Positions 1 to 5,332 of a stretch of 5,332 nt of DNA are shown here, piece by piece. Under the pieces are notes generated by a model. The model was not told the DNA's origin, did no database searches, and was given only the letters and a program-made list of their open reading frames with translations. A program made the position numbers and the translations under genes. Each line of letters starts with the position of its first letter. Position 1 is the first letter of the stretch. The stretch is from Actinomycetes bacterium (GTDB lineage Bacteria > Actinomycetota > Acidimicrobiia > Acidimicrobiales > UBA8190), in assembly GCA_021798135.1 (NCBI GenBank), contig JAJZYI010000241.1, forward strand, positions 1 to 5,332, written 5' to 3'.

Positions 1-846
1 GACGGGGACGCCGGCGCCATCCGCACCCTGTGGTACGCCCTGGTGCAGTCGCTCCGGCTGGTGGCGCCCATCATGCCGTTCCTGGCCGAGCACCTGTGGC
101 GGGTGCTGGTGGCCGGCCCGTGCCCCGAGGCTCCCGAGTCGGTGTTCCTGGCCGGGTGGCCTCGGTCGGCGGCCGACGCCGACGACGCAGCCGACCGGGA
201 CGTGCTCGCCGAGTGGGCCGCGGTGCGCGCCGTGGTCGACCTCGGCCGCCAGGCGCGGGCCACCACCGGCCTGCGCGGCCGCCAGCCGCTGCGGCGCATG
301 GTCGCCGAGGGCGCCGACCGGGCTGCCCCCCACGTCGCGGTCATCGCCGACGAGCTCCGGGTGCAGGAGATCGTCTTCGGCCACATCGACGCCGTCGACC
401 TCCGGGTGCGCCCCAACCTGCCGGTGCTCGGCCCCCGCCTCGGCCCCGCCCTCGGCCCGGTGCGCAAGGCGCTGGGCGCCGGCGACTTCGAGATGCTCCC
501 CGACGGCACCGTGCGCGTCGCCGGCCACGACCTGGCGCCGTCCGAGGTGCTGGTGGAGCGCCTGCCCAAGGAGGGCTGGGCGTTCGCGTCGGGCGACGGC
601 GTCTCCGTCGCCCTCGACACCGCCCTCGACGACGAGCTGCTCCTCCAGGGCAGGGTCAACGACCTGGTCCACCTGGTGAACCGGCTCCGCAAGGAGACCG
701 GGCTGGAGCTCACCGACCGGATCGAGCTGGCCCTGCCGGCCGGGGACGAGGCCCTGCTGGCGCACCGCGACTGGATCGCCGGCGAGACCCTGGCCGTGTC
801 GGTCACCGTCGGCGACGGGACGGAGCCCCGCATCACCAGGGTCTGA
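1..846 (+). CDS. ileS: Isoleucyl-tRNA synthetase, C-terminal part (5' end outside window)
   Basis: IleRS is a cytoplasmic class I synthetase that joins isoleucine to tRNA-Ile and edits misactivated valine. The frame is open from base 1 and stops at TGA 844-846, giving the last 281 residues. The HIGH, KMSKS and editing regions lie upstream of the window. Visible parts are the anticodon-binding helical domain (about residues 1-120), with 'LVAPIMPFLAEHLW' at 20-33, 'ESVFLAGWP' at 46-54 and the helix 'VRAVVDLGRQARATTGLRGR' from 75. A C-terminal domain follows with 'RPNLPVLGPRLG' and, near the end, 'NRLRKETGLELTDRIEL' at 227-243. That arrangement is typical of the longer eukaryote-like IleRS form (about 1000-1080 residues), not the form ending in a zinc finger, and I see no Cys cluster. 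The form has been linked to natural mupirocin tolerance; this is family knowledge and not shown here. An internal GTG at 43 is not the start, because the homology extends upstream of it. The gene converges on lysS. Confidence 0.93.
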   Translation, partial: DGDAGAIRTLWYALVQSLRLVAPIMPFLAEHLWRVLVAGPCPEAPESVFLAGWPRSAADADDAADRDVLAEWAAVRAVVDLGRQARATTGLRGRQPLRRMVAEGADRAAPHVAVIADELRVQEIVFGHIDAVDLRVRPNLPVLGPRLGPALGPVRKALGAGDFEMLPDGTVRVAGHDLAPSEVLVERLPKEGWAFASGDGVSVALDTALDDELLLQGRVNDLVHLVNRLRKETGLELTDRIELALPAGDEALLAHRDWIAGETLAVSVTVGDGTEPRITRV

Positions 847-850
847 CCGG

Positions 851-917
851 CCCCGGCGGCCCCGGCCTTCCCGGCGACCCAGGCGGCCCAGGCCTCCCCG
901 GCGACCCAGGCGACCCC
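851..917 (-). other. Putative G-quadruplex-forming tract, eight G-runs
   Basis: On the plus strand there are C-runs of 3-4 bases at 851-854, 860-863, 870-872, 878-880, 887-889, 896-899, 905-907 and 914-917. The minus strand therefore has eight G-runs of at least three, separated by loops of 5-6 nt, which satisfies the common G3+N1-7 rule twice over. The spacing is nearly exactly 9 bp. The G-rich strand has the sense of the lysS mRNA and would form its 3' untranslated region just after the stop codon. Folding is inferred from the pattern only. Confidence 0.6.
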
Positions 918-920
918 GGG
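855..920. repeat. Tandem repeat, 27-bp unit with 9-bp substructure, between ileS and lysS
   Basis: Two 27-bp copies lie at 855-881 and 882-908 and differ at two positions (ccc/cca and ctt/ctc). A partial third copy follows at 909-920. Each copy is made of three 9-bp sub-units of the form GGC-NNN-CC(C/A). The block fills most of the 76-bp gap between the ileS stop and the lysS stop. No gene uses it as drawn. In the lysS frame, reading past its stop, it would encode Pro-Gly-X triplets. Confidence 0.85.
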
Positions 921-922
921 CG

Positions 923-2425
923 TCAGCGCTCGGGCCGCAGCGTGGGGAAGGCGATGACCTCGCGGATGTTGGCCACGTCGGCCAGCAGCATGACGAGCCG
1001 GTCGATGCCGATGCCGAGACCCGCCGTCGGCGGGAGCCCGTGCTCCAGCGCGCGCAGGTACTCCTCGTCGACCATCATGGCCTCCTCGTCCCCCGCCGCC
1101 CGGGCCGCCGCCTGCGCCTCGAAGCGCCGGCGCTGGTCGTCGGGGTCGTTCAGCTCGCTGAACCCGTTGACGAGCTCGCGGCCCGCCACGATCACCTCGA
1201 ACCGCTCGGCCAGCATGGGGTCGTGGCGGTCGCGGCGGGCGAGCGGGGACACCTCGGCGGGGAAGCCGGCGACGAAGATCGGTCCCCACAGCGACGTCTC
1301 GGCCGTCTTCTCGAACAGCTCCAGCAGCAGCTTGCCGGGCCCCCAGTCGGGCTGCGGGTCCTGGCCGGCCTCCGCCACCAGGCGGCGCAGCTCGTCCGGT
1401 TCGGTGTGGACGTCGACGGCCCGGCCCACCGCCTCGGACGCGAGCTCGGCCAGGCTGGCCCGGCGCCACGGCGGCGTCAGGTCTACCTGCCGGCCCTCGC
1501 ACTCGATCCGGGTGGTGCCGCGGACCGCTCGCGCCACGTTCGCCACCAGGCTCTCGAGCAGCGGCACCAGGTCGGTGTGGTCCGCGTAGGCCTGGTACAG
1601 CTCCAGCATGGTGAACTCGGGGTTGTGCCGGGGCGACAGCCCCTCGTTGCGGAACACCCGGCCGATCTCGAACACCCGCTCGAAGCCCCCGACCACCAGC
1701 CGCTTCAGGTACAGCTCGGGCGCGATCCGGAGGTAGAGGTCGGTGTCGAGCGCGTTGTGGTGGGTGACGAACGGCTTGGCCGCCGCCCCACCGGGTATGG
1801 CGTGGAGCATCGGGGTCTCCACCTCCACGAAGCCCCGCCCCTCCAGGTCGTGCCGCAGGGCGCTCAGCACGCGGCTGCGCAGGGTGAGCACCTCGCGGGT
1901 GCGCTCGTTGGCCCACAGGTCGACCTCGCGCTGGCGGTAGCGGGTCTCGACGTCGGTGACGCCCTTCCACTTGTCGCCGAAGCCGCGCCGGGCCTTGGCC
2001 AGCAGGACCCAGTCGCGCACCTTGACCGACAGCTCGCCCTTGCGGGTCTTCACCACCCGGCCCGACGCCCCGACCCAGTCCCCCAGCGCCAGCTTGGCGA
2101 AGGCTTCGAAGCCCCGGGTCTCCGCCGCCAGGGCGAACAGCTGCACCTGTCCCGACGCATCGCGCAGGGTGGCGAAGGCCAGCCGGCCCTGGGGCCGCAC
2201 CAGCATCACCCGGCCGGCCACCGAGACCTCGTCGCCGGTCTCCTCCCCCGCCGCCAACGACCCGTACCGGTCGTGGAGCTCGCCGGCCGTCGCGGTGCGG
2301 TCGAACCGGTACGGGATCTCGTGGTCGCCGCTGCCCGCGCCGGGCGCGCCGGGCGTGCCGGGCGTGCCGGGCGTGCCGGGCGTGCCGGCGGCAGCGTCGT
2401 CGAAGTCGTCGTCGGCAGCGGGCAT
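923..2425 (-). CDS. lysS: Lysyl-tRNA synthetase, class II
   Basis: LysRS attaches lysine to tRNA-Lys in the cytoplasm. The 500-residue length is normal for bacterial class II LysRS. Residues 1-33 are acidic and low-complexity, with four Gly-Thr-Pro units at 14-25 and a Gly-Ala-Pro at 26-28. The OB-fold anticodon-binding domain spans about 65-150 ('VSVAGRVMLV', 'LAFATLRDASG'). The catalytic core follows: 'RYRQREVDL' at 162-170, motif 1 near 'GFVEVETPML' (198-207), motif 2 around 'FRNEGLSPRHNPEF' (258-271) and motif 3 'GLGIGIDRL' (469-477). By alignment with the E. coli enzyme from memory, the lysine-site residues E237, R259, E275, Y277, N420, F422 and E424 are all kept. The usual N-terminal helix ending in a PYP-like segment is missing; the repeat stretch is there instead. 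The ATG at 2425 fits the promoter spacing, and there is no Shine-Dalgarno sequence. The protein ends where LysRS normally ends ('AFPTLRPER'). The gene is divergent from valS and convergent with ileS. Confidence 0.97.
   Translation of the reverse strand: MPAADDDFDDAAAGTPGTPGTPGTPGAPGAGSGDHEIPYRFDRTATAGELHDRYGSLAAGEETGDEVSVAGRVMLVRPQGRLAFATLRDASGQVQLFALAAETRGFEAFAKLALGDWVGASGRVVKTRKGELSVKVRDWVLLAKARRGFGDKWKGVTDVETRYRQREVDLWANERTREVLTLRSRVLSALRHDLEGRGFVEVETPMLHAIPGGAAAKPFVTHHNALDTDLYLRIAPELYLKRLVVGGFERVFEIGRVFRNEGLSPRHNPEFTMLELYQAYADHTDLVPLLESLVANVARAVRGTTRIECEGRQVDLTPPWRRASLAELASEAVGRAVDVHTEPDELRRLVAEAGQDPQPDWGPGKLLLELFEKTAETSLWGPIFVAGFPAEVSPLARRDRHDPMLAERFEVIVAGRELVNGFSELNDPDDQRRRFEAQAAARAAGDEEAMMVDEEYLRALEHGLPPTAGLGIGIDRLVMLLADVANIREVIAFPTLRPER
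2342..2386. repeat. In-frame 9-bp minisatellite in the lysS N-terminal codons
   Basis: Four identical plus-strand copies of GGGCGTGCC lie at 2351-2386, preceded by the variant GGGCGCGCC at 2342-2350. Because the unit is 9 bp, gain or loss of copies would keep the lysS frame; each copy adds one Gly-Thr-Pro (residues 14-25 here). The plus strand, which is the lysS template, has five GGG runs separated by 6-nt loops. This is a second G-quadruplex pattern, on the strand opposite to that of the intergenic one. Confidence 0.9.
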
Positions 2426-2433
2426 GGGCGACC

Positions 2434-2463
2434 ATTCTGCTGGACCGTCCGGCAGCCCGGCAA
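2434..2463 (-). promoter_or_regulatory. Probable lysS promoter (-35 TTGCCG, -10 CAGAAT)
   Basis: On the minus strand, TTGCCG (2463-2458) matches the TTGACA consensus at four of six bases. CAGAAT (2439-2434) matches TATAAT at four of six, and the spacer is 18 nt. Only 8 nt separate the -10 from the ATG, so transcription would start at or within a base or two of the start codon, giving a leaderless mRNA. This agrees with the absence of a purine-rich ribosome-binding site. The matches are moderate. Confidence 0.5.
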
Positions 2464-2521
2464 TCGAGCAGGGTCCGGGCCGCCGGCCCCGCGTGCCGTG
2501 CCGAGCGGGGGGCGGGACGCC

Positions 2522-2584
2522 GGATGGGCCAGCACAGCCGGATGGGCCAGCACAGCCGGCCGGGCCAGCACAGCCGGCCGGGCC
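2522..2584. repeat. Three and a half 18-bp direct repeats in the lysS-valS divergent promoter region
   Basis: Units are at 2522-2539 and 2540-2557 (identical, GGATGGGCCAGCACAGCC) and 2558-2575 (GGCCGGGCCAGCACAGCC). A half unit, GGCCGGGCC, follows at 2576-2584. The array ends 16 bp upstream of the valS -10-like hexamer and starts about 58 bp upstream of the lysS -35. It could be a set of direct operator sites or simply a replication-slippage product. Frames running through it (Met-Gly-Gln-His-Ser-Arg repeats, or Ala-Ser-Thr-Ala-Gly in the valS frame) look non-coding. Confidence 0.85.
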
Positions 2585-2600
2585 GCGCCCGACCTCCGGC

Positions 2601-2606
2601 TAGCGT
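2601..2606 (+). promoter_or_regulatory. Probable valS -10 element (TAGCGT), leaderless start
   Basis: TAGCGT fits the actinobacterial TANNNT -10 pattern and ends 8 nt before the valS ATG at 2615, so the mRNA would start at or next to the start codon. No convincing -35 hexamer lies 16-19 nt upstream; that stretch is the end of the 18-bp repeat array. No Shine-Dalgarno sequence precedes the ATG. Confidence 0.5.
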
Positions 2607-2614
2607 TGCCAGGC

Positions 2615-5173
2615 ATGGCTGCCGCGCCCGAACGGGTCTCGCTCGAGGGTCTGGAGTCGAAGTGGGGCGCCTGGTGGGAGGAGCACCAGGTCTACCGCTT
2701 CGACCGGTCGAAGGACCGCGCCCAGGTGTTCTCGGTCGACACGCCCCCGCCGACGGTGAGCGGCTCGCTGCACCTCGGCACCGTGTTCGGCTACGTGCAG
2801 GTGGACAGCGTGGCGCGCTACCGGCGCATGCGAGGCGCCGAGGTGTTCTACCCGATGGGGTGGGACGACAACGGCCTGCCGACCGAGCGCCGCGTGCAGA
2901 ACCACTTCGGCGTGCGCTGCGACCCGGCCATGGCCTACGACCCCGACCTGGCGGTCCCCGACCCGGCCGACGACCGCAAGCTCGTGTCGCGCGCCAACTT
3001 CCTGGAGCTGTGCGACCGCCTGACCGCCATGGACGAGCGGGCCTTCGAGGACGTGTTCCGCCACGTCGGCCTGTCGGTGGACTGGTCCCTCACCTACGCC
3101 ACCATCGACGAGCGCTGCCGGCGGGTCGCCCAGCGGGCCTTCGTCCGCAACCTGGCCCGGGACGAGGCCTACGCGGCGGAGGCGCCCACCCTCTGGGACG
3201 TCGACTTCCAGACGGCGGTGGCCCAGGCCGAGCTCGAGGACCGGCCCGCGTCGGGCCATGCGCACCGGGTGGGCTTCGCCCGGGCGGACGGCGGCGGCGA
3301 GGTCGAGATCGAGACGACGCGCCCCGAGCTGCTCGGCGCCTGCGTTGCCGTGGTGGCGCACCCCGACGACGGCCGCTACGCCGGGCTGGTCGGCACCGAC
3401 GTGGTCACCCCGCTGTTCGGGGTCCGGGTCCCGGTCCTCGCCCACCGCCTGGCCGACCCGGAGAAGGGCACCGGCCTGGTCATGGTGTGCACCTTCGGCG
3501 ACACGGTGGACGTGATCTGGTGGCGCGAGCTGGGGCTGCCGCTGCGCTCGGTCGTCCGCCGCGACGGCACGCTGGTGGAGCACCGGCCCGACTGGTTCGG
3601 GCCCGAGGGCGCCGCGGTGTGGGACGAGCTCGGCGGCAGGACGACCAAGGCGGCGCGACGGCGGATCGTGGAGCTGCTGGCCGGGTCCGGCGCGCTGCAC
3701 GGCGAGCCGCGTCCCATCGAGCACGAGGTCCGCTTCTACGAGAAGGGCGACCGGCCGCTCGAGATCGTGGCCAGCCGCCAGTGGTACATCCGCAACGGGG
3801 CGCACGGCCCGGACCTGCGGGCCGACCTACTGGCCGCCGGGCGCGAGCTGCGCTGGCACCCCGACCACATGCGGGTCCGCTACGAGCACTGGGTGGAGGG
3901 GCTCAACACCGACTGGCTGGTGAGCCGCCAGCGGTTCTTCGGCGTGCCGTTCCCCGTCTGGTACCCGGTCGGCGACGACGGCGAGGTCCGGTGGGACGAG
4001 CCCATCGTGGCCACCGAGGACGCCCTGCCCGTCGACCCCCAGGCCAGCGCCCCGCCCGGCTACGACGCCGCCCAGCGCGGCGTGCCCGGGGGGTTCGTGG
4101 GGGACCCCGACGTCATGGACACCTGGGCCACGTCGTCGCTCACGCCGCAGATCGCGTGCGGCTGGGAGGACGACCCCGACCTGTTCGCCCGCACCTACCC
4201 GATGGACCTGCGACCCCAGGGACCCGAGATCATCCGCACCTGGCTGTTCTCGACCGTCCTGCGCTCGCACCTGGAGCACCACCGGCTCCCGTGGCAGCAC
4301 GTCACCATCAACGGCTGGATCCTCGACCCCGACCGCAAGAAGATGTCGAAGTCCAAGGGCAACGTGGTGACCCCCGCCGCGCTGGTCGAGGAGTTCGGCG
4401 CCGACGGCGTGCGCTACTGGGCGTGCTCGGCCGCGCCGGGCATGGACACGGCCGCCGACACCGCCCAGATGCGCGTCGGCCGGCGCCTCGCCATCAAGCT
4501 GCTCAACGTCACCAAGTTCGTGCTGGGGCTCGGCGTCGACGCCGCCACCGCGGGCGAGCCCACCGAGCCGATCGACCTCGCCCTGCTGCAGCGGCTCGGG
4601 GGGCTGGTCGACGAGGCGACCGCCGCCTTCGAGGGGTTCGAGCACCACAGGGCCCTGGAGCGCACCGAGAGCTTCTTCTGGGCCTTCTGCGACGACTACA
4701 TCGAGCTGGTCAAGTCCCGCGCCTACGAGGACGGGCCCGACGCCAAGTCGGCGCGAGCCACCCTCGCCGTGGCGCTCGGCGTGCTCCTTCGCCTGTTCGC
4801 CCCCTTCGTCCCCTTCGCCGCCGAGGAAGCCTGGTCGTGGTGGCACGACGCCACCGTCCACCGCCAGCCGTGGCCGGCGCGGGCCGAGCTTCCCGACGCC
4901 ACCGGTGCCGACCCGGCCGTCCTCGACGCCGCCGCCGAGGTCCTCGGCGCCGTGCGCAAGGAGAAGACGGCGGCGCAGCGCAGCATGCGCACCCCGGTCG
5001 AGCGCCTGGCGGTGACCGACCGGCCCGAGCGGATCGCCGCGCTCCGGGCAGCCCTCGGCGACCTCTGTCGCGCCGGCACCGTCGGCGAGGTCGACCTGCG
5101 CGAGGGCGACGAGCCGGCGGTGGAGGTCGTGCTCGGCCCCGCACCCGCCAAGGGCCCCGCGCCGGCGCAGTAG
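2615..5173 (+). CDS. valS: Valyl-tRNA synthetase, archaeal-like short form
   Basis: ValRS is a class I synthetase that charges tRNA-Val and hydrolyses Thr-tRNA-Val in its CP1 editing domain. The product is 852 residues. The N-terminal catalytic part has 'DTPPPTVSGSLHLGT' (42-56), containing the HIGH-equivalent HLGT at 53-56, and 'GWDDNGLPTERR' from 82. The editing domain, roughly 190-380, contains 'ETTRPE' at 233-238 and 'CTFGDTVD' with D296. The catalytic half resumes with 'DWLVSRQRFFGVP' near 433-445, 'DPDVMDTWATSS' at 497-508, 'RPQGPEIIRTW' and an intact KMSKS at 576-580. The helical anticodon-binding domain follows (about 620-770, 'FFWAFCDDYIELVKSRAYED' from 687), then a short C-terminal region without the long coiled-coil arm of E. 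coli-type ValRS. The wording around HIGH and 'TPQI' marks the archaeal-like type shared with many actinobacteria (from memory). The ATG at 2615 was chosen because homology begins with 'LEGLESKW' at residues 10-17. The frame stays open far upstream, but only as antisense of lysS. An in-frame TTG at 2606 is a weaker alternative start. Confidence 0.96.
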   Translation: MAAAPERVSLEGLESKWGAWWEEHQVYRFDRSKDRAQVFSVDTPPPTVSGSLHLGTVFGYVQVDSVARYRRMRGAEVFYPMGWDDNGLPTERRVQNHFGVRCDPAMAYDPDLAVPDPADDRKLVSRANFLELCDRLTAMDERAFEDVFRHVGLSVDWSLTYATIDERCRRVAQRAFVRNLARDEAYAAEAPTLWDVDFQTAVAQAELEDRPASGHAHRVGFARADGGGEVEIETTRPELLGACVAVVAHPDDGRYAGLVGTDVVTPLFGVRVPVLAHRLADPEKGTGLVMVCTFGDTVDVIWWRELGLPLRSVVRRDGTLVEHRPDWFGPEGAAVWDELGGRTTKAARRRIVELLAGSGALHGEPRPIEHEVRFYEKGDRPLEIVASRQWYIRNGAHGPDLRADLLAAGRELRWHPDHMRVRYEHWVEGLNTDWLVSRQRFFGVPFPVWYPVGDDGEVRWDEPIVATEDALPVDPQASAPPGYDAAQRGVPGGFVGDPDVMDTWATSSLTPQIACGWEDDPDLFARTYPMDLRPQGPEIIRTWLFSTVLRSHLEHHRLPWQHVTINGWILDPDRKKMSKSKGNVVTPAALVEEFGADGVRYWACSAAPGMDTAADTAQMRVGRRLAIKLLNVTKFVLGLGVDAATAGEPTEPIDLALLQRLGGLVDEATAAFEGFEHHRALERTESFFWAFCDDYIELVKSRAYEDGPDAKSARATLAVALGVLLRLFAPFVPFAAEEAWSWWHDATVHRQPWPARAELPDATGADPAVLDAAAEVLGAVRKEKTAAQRSMRTPVERLAVTDRPERIAALRAALGDLCRAGTVGEVDLREGDEPAVEVVLGPAPAKGPAPAQ

Positions 5174-5225
5174 GCGGCCCGCTCCGCGGCTGCCGCGCCC
5201 GGCTCGGCCCGGTCGAACGGTGGCG

Positions 5226-5231
5226 TAACGT
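5226..5231 (+). promoter_or_regulatory. Possible -10 element (TAACGT) for the gene downstream of valS
   Basis: TAACGT fits the TANNNT -10 pattern well and is conspicuous in this G+C-rich background. No good -35 is placed 16-19 nt upstream; TCGAAC at 5213-5218 is only 7 nt away. If used, transcription would start near 5238 and give a leader of about 75 nt before the ATG at 5313. Confidence 0.4.
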
Positions 5232-5250
5232 GGGCAGGTCGCGACAAGCC

Positions 5251-5285
5251 GCCGCCGGGCACCCGCCGCAGCGCGTGCCCGCGGC
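5251..5285 (+). promoter_or_regulatory. Strong hairpin downstream of valS, in the leader of the next gene
   Basis: The left arm GCCGC-C-GGGCAC (5251-5262) pairs with the right arm GTGCCC-GCGGC (5275-5285). This gives 11 base pairs with one bulged C (5256) and a 12-nt loop. No T-run follows, so it is not a classic intrinsic terminator, though U-less hairpin terminators have been proposed in actinobacteria. It lies 78 bp after the valS stop, downstream of the TAACGT -10-like site and 27 nt before the next ATG. It could be a valS terminator, or a leader structure affecting translation of the next gene. Confidence 0.45.
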
Positions 5286-5300
5286 CGAGACAGCGGGAAC

Positions 5301-5307
5301 GGACAGG
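5301..5307 (+). promoter_or_regulatory. Weak ribosome-binding site for the last, truncated gene
   Basis: GGACAGG lies 5 nt before the ATG at 5313. It is a partial match to GGAGG at a workable distance and supports that ATG as a start. lysS and valS have no such site. Confidence 0.35.
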
Positions 5308-5312
5308 CCCTG

Positions 5313-5332
5313 ATGCACGCCCCCACCGACGA
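5313..5332 (+). CDS. Start of an unidentified gene (cut by window end)
   Basis: The ATG at 5313-5315 opens a frame reading Met-His-Ala-Pro-Thr-Asp followed by an incomplete codon. Support comes from the purine-rich stretch 5 nt upstream, the -10-like TAACGT and the co-directional placement after valS. Six residues are too few to identify the product. In many bacteria folC follows valS, but nothing here shows that. Confidence 0.4.

Noticed and set aside
847..922. Intrinsic terminator between ileS and lysS
   Set aside because: The sequence is strand-asymmetric (C-rich on plus, G-rich on minus), so long complementary arms are lacking, and there is no T-run on either side.
30..1589. Plus-strand frame of 519 residues with a collagen-like GPGGPGLPGDPG stretch
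   Set aside because: It runs out of frame through ileS and then antisense to lysS. Its composition is typical of a shadow frame in G+C-rich DNA, and the collagen-like part comes from the 9-bp intergenic repeat.
2433..2435. Minus-strand ATG 10 nt upstream of the lysS ATG
   Set aside because: It is out of frame with lysS and overlaps the predicted -10 element by two bases.
2522..2584. CRISPR-like array
   Set aside because: The 18-bp units are head-to-tail with no spacers, and there is no cas gene nearby.
1040..2614. Upstream extension of the valS frame giving a protein of about 1377 residues
   Set aside because: The extra 525 residues are the antisense of lysS plus the promoter repeats, with biased Arg/Leu/Gly/Val composition. 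ValRS homology begins only at the ATG at 2615.
2206..2616. 136-residue minus-strand frame overlapping the lysS start
   Set aside because: It reads the repeats and the lysS N-terminal codons in another frame. No homology is recognisable, and the lysS frame is strongly supported.
5185..5197. Small inverted repeat CGCGG-CTG-CCGCG just after valS as terminator
   Set aside because: The stem is only 5 bp with a 3-nt loop and no T-run. Such short repeats arise easily at this base composition, and the hairpin at 5251-5285 is far stronger.
2524..5313. 929-residue plus-strand frame over valS starting in the 18-bp repeats
   Set aside because: It is an out-of-frame shadow of valS, Arg/Pro/Gly/Ala-rich with no recognisable domain.
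2600..5326. Long minus-strand frames opposite valS (about 400 and 499 residues)
   Set aside because: They are antisense shadows of a well-supported gene, low-complexity and without domains. Long antisense open frames are expected at this G+C content.

Overview
The window is a very G+C-rich stretch (clearly above 70% by eye) with three aminoacyl-tRNA synthetase genes in a row: the 3' end of ileS (+), a complete lysS (-), a complete valS (+), and the first codons of an unidentified fourth gene (+). It most likely comes from an actinobacterial chromosome. ValS is of the archaeal-like short type used by many Actinomycetota. LysS lacks the usual N-terminal helix and begins almost directly at its 'IPYRFDR' segment, which I recall from Acidimicrobiia-like lineages. 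The class-level placement is recall and inference, not a search result. There are no signs of a mobile element, CRISPR array, phage or RNA gene.

Layout: 1-846 encodes the IleRS C-terminus (anticodon-binding domain plus the C-terminal domain of eukaryote-like IleRS). ileS converges on lysS across a 76-bp gap (847-922). Most of that gap is a C-rich 9-bp-periodic repeat whose minus strand has eight G-runs. lysS occupies 923-2425 on the minus strand and carries an in-frame 9-bp tandem repeat near its start codon, encoding Gly-Thr-Pro. A 189-bp divergent promoter region (2426-2614) follows, with three 18-bp direct repeats. Both divergent genes have a -10-like hexamer ending exactly 8 nt before their ATG and no Shine-Dalgarno sequence, which suggests leaderless mRNAs. 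valS runs from 2615 to 5173. The last 159 bases hold a -10-like TAACGT, an 11-bp-stem hairpin, a weak ribosome-binding site and the start of the next gene.

The three enzymes charge tRNA-Ile, tRNA-Lys and tRNA-Val for translation. They are separate transcription units by orientation, not one operon. The housekeeping genes themselves are ordinary. The unusual material is the set of three different tandem repeats, all built on multiples of 9 bp, that sit at the 3' edge, in the first codons and in the promoter region of lysS. Two of them have G-quadruplex-forming patterns. A second oddity is a non-canonical HIGH motif (HLGT) in ValS.
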